From assembly GCF_000789235.1 (NCBI RefSeq), contig NZ_KN525716.1, positions 2,067,169 to 2,131,168 on the forward strand: a DNA stretch of 64,000 nt. The letters run 5' to 3'. Source of the stretch: Wocania ichthyoenteri Th78 (GTDB lineage Bacteria; Bacteroidota; Bacteroidia; Flavobacteriales; Flavobacteriaceae). Both the position numbers and the translations under genes were made by a program. The notes beneath the pieces were generated by a model. It did not search any database. It was not told where the DNA came from and saw only the letters and a list, made by a program, of their open reading frames with translations. Shown here piece after piece: positions 17,348-26,157 of the stretch; positions within the stretch are counted from its first letter, which is position 1, and each line of letters begins with the position of its first letter.

Positions 17348-18286
17348 ATGAAGACTGTAAAAATACTTTTAAGTTTTGTCTTAACAGCAACTTTGTTTAC
17401 ATCATGCTATGTAGAAACAAATATAATTGATGACGAACCAACAATTTCAATAAACCAATTACTAAGCTCTTACGAGATATGGTATGTAGATATTAATAGT
17501 ACCAGTGGTTATGGCACAACGCCATTTTTACAAAAAGCATTTACCATATCGTTTAGAAATGGTGTTATGTATGCAAATAATAACTTAGTTGGTATTGGTA
17601 GTAGCGGCAATGGCTATGGTATTGCAGTTGCAGATTACGATGCATATAACATGATTCTAGATATAACGCACGATGTAGATGGTTTCGAAACTTTTGATGT
17701 TTTTCAAATAGATAATAATACTATTGAACTATATAACCCAAATAATGATACATCGTACTTTTTAGATGGATATCAACGTAGTAATTTCGATTACGATTTT
17801 GTATTCTATGATAATATTCATTATTTCTTGCAAGAATACGAAGCTTGGGAAAAGACATATACGAGTGAGTTTGGAGCGATAAACGAATTTGATAACGAAA
17901 ATTATTTACAGTTTTTAGCTGGTGGAGATGATGAAACTTTTAGAAGTTCACAAGATGAAAACGGAACAAGCGTAAGTAATCTTATTTGGGATTACACAGG
18001 TGTTTATGGTGTTGGAAATATAACAGGAAATACAATGCTTAAAACTTTAACATTAGATTATGACTTTTTTGACAATGAATATTTTGAATTAAGCGTTATA
18101 AATGATGGAAAGATAGAGTTGTATCACCCAACATCTGAAACCGTTTACGAGTTTGAAGGTAGAGGATACATTCAGTATTTAAAAAGCAGTGATGCAAAAA
18201 GAAAAGCTACAGTTAAAAGAAACGAAATGCGTAAGCATAGAAAAAATAAAGTAGACAACCCAAGAGAGAATACTAGGGTTAAATAA
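17348..18286 (+). CDS. Lipoprotein of unknown function, acidic with basic tail
   Basis: About 312 residues from ATG 17348; an in-frame TTG two codons earlier is less likely. Lipobox 'LFTSCYVETN'. Two similar halves are visible: about residues 40-140 ('SSYEIWYVDINSTSGYGTTPFLQKAFTISFRNG', 'IELYNPNNDTSYFLDGY') and about 165-280 ('ETFRSSQDENG', 'IELYHPTSETVYEFEGRGY'), suggesting an internal duplication. The last ~35 residues are strongly basic (KRKATVKRNEMRKHRKNK). Relatives are sometimes mislabelled as nucleotide adenylyltransferases; there is no such motif here. Function unknown. Confidence 0.75.
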   Translation: MKTVKILLSFVLTATLFTSCYVETNIIDDEPTISINQLLSSYEIWYVDINSTSGYGTTPFLQKAFTISFRNGVMYANNNLVGIGSSGNGYGIAVADYDAYNMILDITHDVDGFETFDVFQIDNNTIELYNPNNDTSYFLDGYQRSNFDYDFVFYDNIHYFLQEYEAWEKTYTSEFGAINEFDNENYLQFLAGGDDETFRSSQDENGTSVSNLIWDYTGVYGVGNITGNTMLKTLTLDYDFFDNEYFELSVINDGKIELYHPTSETVYEFEGRGYIQYLKSSDAKRKATVKRNEMRKHRKNKVDNPRENTRVK

Positions 18287-18309
18287 AAGTTTGGTTGGTT
18301 ATTTAGTTT

Positions 18310-18351
18310 AGAAACTGTCTAGAGCAATATGCTTTAGGCAGTTTCTTTTTT
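18310..18351 (+). terminator. Intrinsic terminator
   Basis: Stem AGAAACTGTCTA / TTAGGCAGTTTCT (one G-T wobble) with a T-run after it, 24 bases past the lipoprotein stop. Confidence 0.75.
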
Positions 18352-18460
18352 CAAAATATGTGACTATTAAATTCTTTTGTGTCTAAACTTATGTATCGAT
18401 AAAATAACGTATTTTAACCCATACAAAAATTAATCAGTAACCCTTAAAAATAAAACAAAA

Positions 18461-18946
18461 ATGGGACTATTTTCATTCATTAAAAATGCAGGAGCCAAAG
18501 TATTTGGTATAGGAAAAACAGATGCTGAAGAGGCAGCAGAAGCAGCAGAAGCTAAACTTAAAGCTGAAGCAGCAGCAGCAGCAAGTTTACAAGAAACAGT
18601 TGGAGATTTACAATTACAAGTAGAAAACCTTAATATTCACATTGCTGGTGATGCAGCAACAATAACAGGATTGGCTTACGACCAAGCAACAAAAGAAAAA
18701 GTAGTTTTAGTTGTAGGTAATTCAAACGGCATAGCAACTGTAGATGATCAAATGACAGTTGAGCATGCTGAGCCAGAAGCACAATTTCATACTGTTATAA
18801 GTGGTGATACTTTGGGAAAAATAGCTAAAAACTATTATGGGAATGCTATGAAATACCCAGTAATTTTTGAAGCAAATAAACCAATGCTTACAGATCCAGA
18901 TAAAATATATCCAGGACAAGTATTACGTATTCCTGCTTTAGACTAA
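18461..18946 (+). CDS. LysM/BON-domain protein, Kbp (YgaU)-like
   Basis: 161 residues. N-terminal 'MGLFSFIKNAGAKVFGIGK' then an Ala/Glu-rich helix (24-43), a BON domain (about 48-98, 'ETVGDLQLQVENLNIHIAGDAATITG') and a C-terminal LysM domain ('HTVISGDTLGKIAKNYYGNA' to 'YPGQVLRIPALD'). Order and length match E. coli Kbp/YgaU, a soluble K+-binding protein of the cytoplasm; LysM here need not mean cell-wall location because no signal peptide is present. Monocistronic with terminators on both sides. Confidence 0.88.
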   Translation: MGLFSFIKNAGAKVFGIGKTDAEEAAEAAEAKLKAEAAAAASLQETVGDLQLQVENLNIHIAGDAATITGLAYDQATKEKVVLVVGNSNGIATVDDQMTVEHAEPEAQFHTVISGDTLGKIAKNYYGNAMKYPVIFEANKPMLTDPDKIYPGQVLRIPALD

Positions 18947-18969
18947 ATTTAAAGCATCTACTTTATATG

Positions 18970-19002
18970 AAAAAGCCAACTTAAACAATAAGTTGGCTTT
19001 TT
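18970..19002. terminator. Bidirectional intrinsic terminator
   Basis: Perfect stem AAAAAGCCAACTT / AAGTTGGCTTTTT with loop AAACAAT region, between the Kbp-like gene and the convergent bacilliredoxin gene. Confidence 0.85.
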
Positions 19003-19030
19003 CATTTTTTAAGAGAAAACAGTTGAGCTT

Positions 19031-19441
19031 TTAACAATGCTCGTTATAAGCATCAACTAAGTTTTCAGCAATTAATTCTGCTGGTCTGCCCTCAATGTGG
19101 TGACGCTCTAACATGTGCACTAATTCACCATCTTTAAATAAAGCCATACACGGTGAGCTTGGAGGAAACGGAATCATATATCCTCTCACTTTGTCAACAG
19201 CTTCCTTATCAACACCTGCAAAAACAGTTGTTATATTATCAGGGCGTTTAGCATTTTGTAAACTCATTCTAGCACCTGGGCGTGCATTTGCTGCGGCACA
19301 GCCACAAACCGAATTTACAACCACTAAAGTTGTTCCTTCTTTTGCTATAGCAACATCAACAGCCTCGGCAGTATGTAATTCTTCAAAACCAACATTGGTT
19401 AAATCTTCGCGCATTGGTTTTACTAATTCTGCTGGATACAT
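19031..19441 (-). CDS. BrxA/BrxB-family bacilliredoxin (YphP-like)
   Basis: 136 residues. The hallmark 'VNSVCGCAAANARPG' carries the CGC active site of the family, followed by 'FPPSSPCMALFKDGELVHMLERHHIEG'. Full length. In Firmicutes these proteins remove bacillithiol from oxidised protein thiols; whether this organism makes bacillithiol cannot be seen from this window. A minus-strand -7 box TAACTTTG lies at 19475-19482. Confidence 0.9.
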   Translation of the reverse strand: MYPAELVKPMREDLTNVGFEELHTAEAVDVAIAKEGTTLVVVNSVCGCAAANARPGARMSLQNAKRPDNITTVFAGVDKEAVDKVRGYMIPFPPSSPCMALFKDGELVHMLERHHIEGRPAELIAENLVDAYNEHC

Positions 19442-19474
19442 ATCTTAAATTTTTATGTTTTAATTAATACGCTG

Positions 19475-19482
19475 CAAAGTTA
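19475..19482 (-). promoter_or_regulatory. Promoter -7 box for bacilliredoxin gene
   Basis: Minus strand TAACTTTG, matching TAnnTTTG, 34 bases before the start codon. Confidence 0.4.
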
Positions 19483-19507
19483 ATCAAAAAAGGGATAATT
19501 ATTATTA

Positions 19508-19630
19508 GAGCGTTCCCTTAAAACGCTTATGGCATTATAAGGTTAGGCTATCCGCTATATCTTTTGCAAAAAAGCAAAAGGATAAGTTTATCCTGAGCGT
19601 AGTCGAAGGTCTTCTATCCTTAACGCGTTG
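19508..19630. repeat. Composite dispersed repeat
   Basis: Starts GCGTTCCC, includes GGTTAGGCTATCCGC, a hairpin ATCTTTTGC/GCAAAAGGAT around AAAAAA, and ends TATCCTTAACGCG. A second repeat motif, TATCCTGAGCGTAGTCGAAGG, is nested in the right half (the reverse of a motif seen in tex and at 22500). It occupies most of the 258-base gap. Confidence 0.7.
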
Positions 19631-19699
19631 CAACTGTAACAAAATCGTAAAAAATTAAACTAACAATAGTATATTTACGCTTTAATAAACAATAAACAC

Positions 19700-20476
19700 A
19701 TGAGTTTTTCAAAATGGATAGGTGCCTCATTAGGCTGGTCGTTTGGTGGTCCAATAGGTGCTATAATTGGGTTAGCATTAGGGAGTATAGTTGATGCTAT
19801 GGCAGATGGGAAAAATAGTCCGTTTTTAGGGCAAGGTAACCCACAACAAAGCAGGCGGACCACTTACAGAACACGCCAAAGACAGCGCCCACAAACTCAA
19901 TCGGGTGATTTTGAAGTGAGTTTACTTGTCTTAGCCTCGGTGGTTATAAAAGCCGATGGCAAACAAGACCAAAGTGAGTTAGATTTTGTACGTCAACAAT
20001 TTGTAAACATGTATGGTAAAGAAAGAGCAAATCATGCCTTTAAATTGTTTAAAAATATAAGCAAGCAAAACATTTCTGTAAGGCCAGTATGCTTGCAAAT
20101 TAAGCAAATGATGGATCACCCATCTCGCCTACAACTTATGCATTTTTTGTTTGGTATTGCTAAAGCAGATGGTACAGTAACCAGTGATGAAGAACGCCAA
20201 ATCTATACCATTGCGGGTTATTTGGGTATTAGTTCACGTGATTACGAGAGTATAAAAGCCATGTTTTATAATAGTCAGGAAAACGCCTATAAAATTTTAG
20301 AAATAGATAAAAGCGCTACTAACGATGAGATTAAAAAAGCCTACCGTAAAATGGCTAAAAAATACCATCCAGATAAAGTCATTCACTTAGGTAAAGAACA
20401 TCAAGAAGGTGCCGAAGAAAAATTTAGGCAAGTGCAGGCGGCTTACGAGCAGTTACAGAAGGAGCGTAGGTTTTAG
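19700..20476 (+). CDS. TerB/DnaJ-domain protein (DjlA-like)
   Basis: 258 residues. Gly-rich hydrophobic N-terminus ('[23 protein letters not shown]') likely inserts in the membrane; a TerB-like helical domain follows (about 65-165, '[19 protein letters not shown]', '[19 protein letters not shown]'), then a J domain (about 193-258) with an intact HPD motif in '[12 protein letters not shown]'. This is the DjlA layout: a membrane-anchored co-chaperone that stimulates DnaK. Stands alone between repeats and a convergent gene. Confidence 0.88.
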   Translation: MSFSKWIGASLGWSFGGPIGAIIGLALGSIVDAMADGKNSPFLGQGNPQQSRRTTYRTRQRQRPQTQSGDFEVSLLVLASVVIKADGKQDQSELDFVRQQFVNMYGKERANHAFKLFKNISKQNISVRPVCLQIKQMMDHPSRLQLMHFLFGIAKADGTVTSDEERQIYTIAGYLGISSRDYESIKAMFYNSQENAYKILEIDKSATNDEIKKAYRKMAKKYHPDKVIHLGKEHQEGAEEKFRQVQAAYEQLQKERRF

Positions 20477-20483
20477 TGTTTTT

Positions 20484-20515
20484 GTCATTTCTGCGCAGGC
20501 AGGAATCTTATTTAG
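20484..20515. repeat. Partial dispersed repeat
   Basis: GTCATTTCTGCGCAGGCAGG then AATCTTATTTAG, a half element related to 37051-37080 and 49602-49632 (GCGAAGCAG / GCGAAAGCAGGAGTCT). Confidence 0.5.
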
Positions 20516-21221
20516 AATGATGATATTTTTTTAAAAAATCATGTTTTGTCAAAATAATTATTTCAAGCACTAGGTTTTCATATTTATTTTTCTCAGAATA
20601 AACCCTATATAGATTAAATTTATCATTTTTTAAGCTTAAATTCCCATTATCAACATATACATTTTTGATATATATAATTCTATGAAGAAGGTCTATAAAT
20701 AGTGGTTTTGATATGTTAATGAGATATTTTTTAAAATCCCAACTTTTATTAGTTTTAATTTTCCCAAACGGATTTATTTGAAGATAAAAGGAATCATTAA
20801 GAATTTTTTGATTTATAATGCTGAAATCAAAAATCCCTAAATAAGTAGAATTAAATATCCAAATTAAGTTTTTGAAAAACTCTTCTCTTTTTTTTATTTC
20901 TTCAGAGGTTAATTTTTCGTCTTGAAATTTTAGAATTACATTATTAGGTAGTTTTATATTTGCTATATGCATGTCATTATCATTTAAGATAATAACCTCT
21001 TGCCATTCGATAGGAAAATTAGAGATCCACTCAAATTGCCACTCGGAAACTGAATTATACCATTTATCATAATTTGTGTAAGCAGATTTATGATGCCAAT
21101 AAAGAATAGAGGAAAGGTTTTTAGTTGTAATTAATGGTGATTTACAAAATTGACAAATAGCGGTTTCTCCTAGTGTATTTGCTTTGACTTTTTTATTTTC
21201 TTCGTTTAGGGCAAAAATCAT
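20508..21221 (-). CDS. CoiA-like protein with altered nuclease motif
   Basis: 237 residues. Layout follows CoiA-like proteins: a CxxC / HH zinc-like region at the start ('AICQFCKSPL' and 'ILYWHHKSAYTNYDKWYNSVSEWQ'), then a restriction-nuclease-like core 'IANIKLPNNVILKFQDEKLTSEEIKKREEFFKN'. In active relatives I expect A-D-[IV] and IEFQ; here they read A-N-I and L-K-F-Q, and the usual SExH is SEWQ. So the catalytic Asp, Glu and His are all replaced. It is therefore probably inactive or has a new role. The DNA is more AT-rich than the neighbours, with many Ile, Asn and Lys codons, which hints at transfer. Confidence 0.6.
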   Translation of the reverse strand: MIFALNEENKKVKANTLGETAICQFCKSPLITTKNLSSILYWHHKSAYTNYDKWYNSVSEWQFEWISNFPIEWQEVIILNDNDMHIANIKLPNNVILKFQDEKLTSEEIKKREEFFKNLIWIFNSTYLGIFDFSIINQKILNDSFYLQINPFGKIKTNKSWDFKKYLINISKPLFIDLLHRIIYIKNVYVDNGNLSLKNDKFNLYRVYSEKNKYENLVLEIIILTKHDFLKKYHHSK

Positions 21222-21258
21222 AGTATTTATAATTCAAATCAATAAACTCAATAGCTTC

Positions 21259-21407
21259 TTATTGCGAAAAAACAGCAAACTTTTTATAACAGTTATGTAT
21301 ATCAAGAATTCCATCTAAAGCTTTTTCCGCAAGCGGTTGATTTTCCCAAGTATTAAGATCTGCAACTATACTTTTATTTGGTAAAACATAATAAGTTATA
21401 ACTATTC
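21259..21407 (-). pseudogene. Possible 5'-truncated gene remnant
   Basis: On the minus strand an open frame without ATG, GTG or TTG start runs from a stop at about 21408 to the TAA at 21259 and encodes 'ITYYVLPNKSIVADLN' through 'GILDIHNCYKKFAVFSQ'. The amino-acid composition is protein-like, and the frame begins exactly where the LD-carboxypeptidase gene ends. It may be the tail of a gene lost on the 5' side next to the CoiA-like gene. It could also be chance. Confidence 0.25.
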
Positions 21408-22418
21408 TTCAAAAACAACCGTACTTTTATTTTTAGCAACGGTCAATTTAATAGCACGCCCTAAAATTAAAGCACGATTATCATCCTCGTGTCCAGCAGG
21501 CATATTAAACGCAATGGGGAAATCATAATCAGCAAGAGCATCTAAAATGAGTTGCTCAATTGAACTTCCCCAAGGCGTTGTATTTTTTCTCATTTTATTA
21601 ATATCTCCAACAATTACACCTTGGCAATTATCAAAATATCCAGCGCGTTTTAAGCTTTGTAACATGCGGTCTATATGGTATTTGTGTTCTCCAACTTCTT
21701 CAATAAAAAGTATTTTTCCAGAAACATCAATACTAGTTTCAGAGCCCAACATAGTATGCAGTAAAGTCAAGTTTCCGCCAACAAGTTGTCCAGAACTTGT
21801 GCCAGATTTATTATATTCAGAACCTTCTAAAGTATAGCTTATAGGATTCCCGAAAAGAGCATCTTTAAAGGTTGAAATGGTTTCTTTAATGGCTTCTAAA
21901 TCATCAATCATACTGGTACACATCATGGCATGCAAACTTTCAAAGCCTTCATTATGAAATTGATTGTGTAAAGCTGTAATATCAGAATATCCAATCAGCC
22001 ATTTGGGATGATTTTTAAATGTTGTATAATCTAGTTTATCAAGAATTCTAACCGTTCCGTAGCCACCGCGAGCGCATAAAATGGCACTAATTGTAGGATC
22101 GTCTAAAGCTTTTTGAAAATCTTCACAACGTTCATTATCGGTTCCTGCAAAATGGTTTGCTTGATTATAAACATGGTCGCCAATAACGCTATGCAATCCC
22201 CAACTTTTAAGAAGTGCTCTGGTTTGCTCTATAGCTTCGTTTTTATTTTTTAAAACACCAGAAGGGGCAACAATAGCAACCGTGTCACCTGCTTTTAAAT
22301 AAGGTGGTTGTATCAATTTACTGGTTTTATTTGATATTGTATTTTGTGCAGAAATGGTTTCTTTTCCAAAGAAAAAAAGAGCGCAACTTAAAACGATAAT
22401 TAAAATATGTTTTGTCAT
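21402..22418 (-). CDS. LD-carboxypeptidase (murein peptidase, S66 family)
   Basis: 338 residues with a signal peptide (cleavage near 'ETISAQN'). S66 features: 'PPYLKAGDTVAIVAPSG', 'ILCARGGYGTVRILDKLDY', nucleophile Ser in 'LIGYSDITALHNQ', Glu in 'ILFIEEVGEHKYHIDRML', and His in 'FNMPAGHEDDNRALILG', so the Ser-Glu-His triad is complete. It trims the terminal D-Ala from tetrapeptides of peptidoglycan; the signal peptide places this one outside the inner membrane, unlike cytoplasmic LdcA of E. coli. Confidence 0.92.
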   Translation of the reverse strand: MTKHILIIVLSCALFFFGKETISAQNTISNKTSKLIQPPYLKAGDTVAIVAPSGVLKNKNEAIEQTRALLKSWGLHSVIGDHVYNQANHFAGTDNERCEDFQKALDDPTISAILCARGGYGTVRILDKLDYTTFKNHPKWLIGYSDITALHNQFHNEGFESLHAMMCTSMIDDLEAIKETISTFKDALFGNPISYTLEGSEYNKSGTSSGQLVGGNLTLLHTMLGSETSIDVSGKILFIEEVGEHKYHIDRMLQSLKRAGYFDNCQGVIVGDINKMRKNTTPWGSSIEQLILDALADYDFPIAFNMPAGHEDDNRALILGRAIKLTVAKNKSTVVFEE

Positions 22419-22485
22419 AATGTAAATTTACATTTTTTTTCTAAATAGGTAGCAAAATGTGTACTTTTACGGCTTTAAAATGATA

Positions 22486-22596
22486 CGTCATTCCGAGCGT
22501 GTTACACTGAGCTTGTCGAAGTGAAGCGAGGGAATCTGTTTAATTTAGTTTCCTGTTCATGAGATTGCCACAGTCGTAACCTCCTTCGCAATGACG
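22486..22596. repeat. Dispersed palindromic repeat, nearly complete
   Basis: From CGTCATTCCGAGCG to CTCCTTCGCAATGACG, with inverted ends. It includes ACACTGAGCTTGTCGAAGTG, whose reverse complement matches the segment found inside tex at 27281. It sits just before metG. Confidence 0.8.
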
Positions 22597-22619
22597 ATTA
22601 AAATTTAATTTTTAGATTG

Positions 22620-24704
22620 ATGAATCAACCAAAACGACATACCATTACCGCAGCGTTACCTTATACTAACGGTGCTATTCATATTGGACATTTAGCAGGA
22701 GTTTATGTGCCAGCCGATATTTATGCACGCTATTTACGTTTAACAGGAAATGATGTGCTTTTTGTTTGCGGAAGTGACGAACATGGTGTGCCTATTACTA
22801 TTAAAGCAAAAAAAGAAGGTGTTTCTCCGCAAGATATTGTAGATAAATATCACGCCATAATTAAACAATCTTTTGAAGAATTTGGAATTACGTTTGATAA
22901 TTACTCACGTACATCGGCTAAAATTCATCATGAAACAGCATCTGAATTTTTCACAACTTTAAATGATAAAGGGGAGTTTGTTGAAGAAACCACTGAGCAA
23001 TTATTTGATGAAGAAGCTAACCAGTTTTTAGCAGATCGTTTTGTTGTTGGTACTTGCCCAAAATGTGGAAATGAAGAAAGCTATGGCGACCAATGTGAAA
23101 ACTGCGGAACAAGTCATAATGCAACAGATTTGATAAATCCAAAATCGGCAATTACAGGAAATGTACCGACATTAAAACAAACAAAACATTGGTTTTTACC
23201 TTTAGATAAACACGAAGAATTTTTAAAAGAATGGATTTTAAAAGGGCATAAAAAAGATTGGAAACCAAATGTTTATGGACAAGTAAAATCTTGGATTGAT
23301 GATGGTTTACGTCCGCGTGCAGTTACCCGCGATTTAGATTGGGGTATTCCAGTTCCAGCAAAAGGAGGCGAAGGCAAAGTATTGTACGTTTGGTTTGATG
23401 CGCCTATTGGCTATATTTCTTCAACAAAAGAATGGGCAGCTCGTGAAGGAAAAGATTGGGAACCCTATTGGAAAGATAAAGACACCAAATTGGTGCATTT
23501 TATAGGTAAAGATAATATTGTATTTCATTGTATTATTTTCCCAGCTATGCTAAAAAGCGAGGGCTCATATATTTTACCCGAAAATGTGCCAGCAAATGAG
23601 TTTTTAAATTTAGAAGGTAATAAATTATCAACCTCTAAAAATTGGGCAGTTTGGTTACCAGAATATTTACAAGATTTTCCAAATCAACAAGATGTGTTAC
23701 GCTATGTTTTAACAGCAAATGCCCCTGAAACGAAGGATAACGATTTTACTTGGAAAGATTTTCAAGCACGAAATAATAACGAATTAGTAGCCATTTTTGG
23801 CAACTTTATTAATCGTGTAGTTGTACTTACTAATAAATATTATAGCGGAATTGTGCCTGCTCCAAATGAATTGACTCAAATAGATGAGGAAACACTAGCC
23901 ACTATTAAAGCCTATCCAGATGTGATTGCAAGTTCTATTGAGCGTTATCGTTTTAGAGAAGCAGGGCAAGAACTTATGAATTTAGCACGATTAGGCAATA
24001 AGTATTTAGCCGACGAGGAGCCATGGAAAGTCATTAAAGTAGACGAAGCTCGCACACAAACTATTATGTATGTGTCATTACAAATAGCATCAGCCTTAGC
24101 GACTTTAAGTGAACCTTTTTTACCATTTACATCTAATAAATTAAAAGAAGTTCTTAATGTCAGTTCGAGTGATTCGACAGCGGAGAATCGTATCGAGAAC
24201 ACATGGAATGATATCAAATCAAAAAATACTTTAATTCCAGCAGGTCTGCAAATAGGAAAAGCAGAATTATTGTTTTCAAAAATTGAAGATGACACCATTC
24301 AAAAACAATTAGACAAACTAGTAGCTAGTAAAAAAGCTAATGAAATTGCTAATGCTGTAGTTGAACCACAAAAAAAGACTATTACTTTTGAAGATTTTAC
24401 CAAATTAGACATTCGTGTTGGGACTATTTTAGAAGCCGAAAAAATACCAAAAGCTAAAAAGCTTTTAGTTTTAAAAGTAGATACAGGAATTGATGTACGT
24501 ACAATAGTCTCTGGAATTGCAGAAAGTTTTACTGCGGAAGAAGTGGTAGGAAAACGAGTAACCGTTTTAGTTAATTTAGCACCAAGAGCATTGCGTGGTG
24601 TAGAAAGCCAAGGTATGATTTTAATGACTGAAACTCCCGATGGGAAATTGGTATTTGTGAATCCTGATGATGCTAATATTGATAATGGTTTACAGATAAG
24701 TTAA
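22620..24704 (+). CDS. metG: Methionyl-tRNA synthetase with C-terminal tRNA-binding domain
   Basis: About 694 residues from ATG 22620 (a TTG one codon earlier is in frame). HIGH motif in '[14 protein letters not shown]', a zinc knuckle '[18 protein letters not shown]', KMSKS variant 'KLSTSKNW', and an EMAP/Trbp111 domain in the last ~110 residues ('[20 protein letters not shown]', '[17 protein letters not shown]'). Residues 514-527 ([14 protein letters not shown]), in the anticodon-binding region after 'NKLKEVLN', match a dispersed repeat of exactly 42 bases and look like an in-frame insertion. Confidence 0.96.
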   Translation: MNQPKRHTITAALPYTNGAIHIGHLAGVYVPADIYARYLRLTGNDVLFVCGSDEHGVPITIKAKKEGVSPQDIVDKYHAIIKQSFEEFGITFDNYSRTSAKIHHETASEFFTTLNDKGEFVEETTEQLFDEEANQFLADRFVVGTCPKCGNEESYGDQCENCGTSHNATDLINPKSAITGNVPTLKQTKHWFLPLDKHEEFLKEWILKGHKKDWKPNVYGQVKSWIDDGLRPRAVTRDLDWGIPVPAKGGEGKVLYVWFDAPIGYISSTKEWAAREGKDWEPYWKDKDTKLVHFIGKDNIVFHCIIFPAMLKSEGSYILPENVPANEFLNLEGNKLSTSKNWAVWLPEYLQDFPNQQDVLRYVLTANAPETKDNDFTWKDFQARNNNELVAIFGNFINRVVVLTNKYYSGIVPAPNELTQIDEETLATIKAYPDVIASSIERYRFREAGQELMNLARLGNKYLADEEPWKVIKVDEARTQTIMYVSLQIASALATLSEPFLPFTSNKLKEVLNVSSSDSTAENRIENTWNDIKSKNTLIPAGLQIGKAELLFSKIEDDTIQKQLDKLVASKKANEIANAVVEPQKKTITFEDFTKLDIRVGTILEAEKIPKAKKLLVLKVDTGIDVRTIVSGIAESFTAEEVVGKRVTVLVNLAPRALRGVESQGMILMTETPDGKLVFVNPDDANIDNGLQIS
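24159..24200 (+). repeat. Dispersed repeat inside metG, in frame
   Basis: Begins GTCAGTTCGAGTGATTC and ends GAGAATCGTATCGAGAAC, ends that I recognise as a flavobacterial intergenic repeat (GTCAGTTCGAG...GTATCGAGAAC). The inner GATTC/GAGAATC can form a small stem. Length 42 bases, exactly 14 codons. Confidence 0.6.
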
Positions 24705-24910
24705 ACACTTATTTTGAATACAGATACTTTTGTTAATTCATTGTTAAATATTTACTTCTAAAAGAGTCTTTATTACATGTTTAACCTTTTGTTTTTTAAC
24801 AGATTACAAGGGGTTAAAATCAATTTGGCTTATTAACATATAAATTGTCCTAACATCTACCTAGGGTAGCAAACTCGTATATAGTATGTTATTAATTAAA
24901 ACAACTAAAT

Positions 24911-25378
24911 ATGAAAAGAATATTCTTATTGCTTATTACAATTAGTGTTTTGTCTTGTAGTTCATCAAAAACCGTTAGAGATTCTAAAAAGGTATTAAAA
25001 GGAGAATGGACTTTAAATAAAATAGATTATAGTGCACTAGGGACTTACAATGTCACTTTGTTAAACGATGCCTCAAAAGCATGTTTTGAAGGTAGTATAT
25101 GGCGTTTTATTCCAAACAATAATACGGGAACATATAATATTAATGATGCCAATTGTTCACCGGGAATGCGCTATTTTAATTTTACTATTCAAGAAATAGA
25201 TGAACAAACTGGATTGTATGGTTTTCTATTGAAACCCACAAGTGAAAAAGGAAAATCTGATACAAATCAAGGCTTTCGTTTAACCTTAAAATCTTTATCA
25301 GATACAAACATGCAATGGCAACAAACCGTATATGTAGATGGAAAGCCATTTATAATTAATATGAATTTCACTAAATAA
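24911..25378 (+). CDS. Lipocalin-like lipoprotein
   Basis: 155 residues. Lipobox 'ISVLSCSSSK'. The mature part starts 'LKGEWTLNKIDYSALGTYNVTLLND' and continues 'GSIWRFIPNNNTGTYNI', a pattern of bacterial lipocalin-like (DUF/lipocalin_5) proteins. Cotranscribed with the OmpA lipoprotein 10 bases downstream, a frequent pair in Bacteroidota. Ligand unknown. Confidence 0.78.
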   Translation: MKRIFLLLITISVLSCSSSKTVRDSKKVLKGEWTLNKIDYSALGTYNVTLLNDASKACFEGSIWRFIPNNNTGTYNINDANCSPGMRYFNFTIQEIDEQTGLYGFLLKPTSEKGKSDTNQGFRLTLKSLSDTNMQWQQTVYVDGKPFIINMNFTK

Positions 25379-25387
25379 TAGACAACT

Positions 25388-26095
25388 ATGAGAACTTTTA
25401 TAAATAAAATAGGAATAATACTATTCACGGGTGCTTTAACAATAAGTTTAATGAATTGTAAAGCAGTTCAAAACGCAAACAATAAACAAAAAGGAGCTGT
25501 AATTGGTACTACTGGTGGCGCTATTTTAGGAGCTATTATTGGTAACAATGTTGGAAAAGGAGGTAATGGCGAATTAGGAGCAGTTATTGGTGGTGTAGTA
25601 GGTGGAACGGCTGGAGTGCTTATAGGAAATAAAATGGATAAGCAAGCTCAAAAAATAGAAGAGGAAATTCCTGGAGCAAAAGTGGAACGAGTAGATGATG
25701 GTATTGTGGTGACTTTTGATGAGGGTAGCGGTGTATATTTCTCAACTAATAAATACAATATTAACGATGCGTCTCAAACAACTTTAAATAAACTTACTAA
25801 TGTTTTTAAAGAATTTCCAGATACTAATATTCTTGTAGTAGGTCACACAGACAGTGTTGGAGATGCTAATTATAATATGACGCTTTCTAAAAACAGAGCG
25901 TATGCTGTAACTAATTATTTTACGCAAAACGGAGTAAGCTCTGGTCGTTTAACCACAAATTGGTTTGGTGAGACTCAACCTATACACGATAATACAACGG
26001 CTGAGGGTAGAGCTAAAAACAGACGTGTAAATGTGGCTATTTTACCAAATGAAAAAATGGTTGATGATGCAAAAAAACAGGTTGGTGATAATTAG
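25388..26095 (+). CDS. OmpA-family lipoprotein with glycine-zipper
   Basis: 235 residues. Lipobox around 'ISLMNCKAVQ'; Gly-zipper segment 'GAVIGTTGGAILGAIIGNNVG' (split here: GAVIGTTGGAILG, then AIIGNNVG) that can insert in membrane; C-terminal OmpA domain (about 120-228) with 'NILVVGHTDSVGDANYN', 'LSKNRAYAVTNYF' and 'AEGRAKNRRVNVAI', which holds the Asp/Arg that clamp diaminopimelate in peptidoglycan. It probably ties the outer membrane to the wall. Confidence 0.9.
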   Translation: MRTFINKIGIILFTGALTISLMNCKAVQNANNKQKGAVIGTTGGAILGAIIGNNVGKGGNGELGAVIGGVVGGTAGVLIGNKMDKQAQKIEEEIPGAKVERVDDGIVVTFDEGSGVYFSTNKYNINDASQTTLNKLTNVFKEFPDTNILVVGHTDSVGDANYNMTLSKNRAYAVTNYFTQNGVSSGRLTTNWFGETQPIHDNTTAEGRAKNRRVNVAILPNEKMVDDAKKQVGDN

Positions 26096-26116
26096 CCTTT
26101 TGTTTGATTGATGATT

Positions 26117-26157
26117 AAAACAGGGGTATATCTTTTTAGATATATCCCTGTTTTTTT
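26117..26157. terminator. Bidirectional intrinsic terminator
   Basis: Stem CAGGGGTATATCT / AGATATATCCCTG with loop TTTT, A-run left and T-run right, between the convergent OmpA and NTF2-like genes. Confidence 0.85.

Noticed and set aside
24704-24910. 19-codon frame near 24777 and a near-palindrome CTACCTAGGGTAG at 24858
   Set aside because: Too short and without ribosome-site or conservation evidence; the palindrome has an uneven centre and no known partner.
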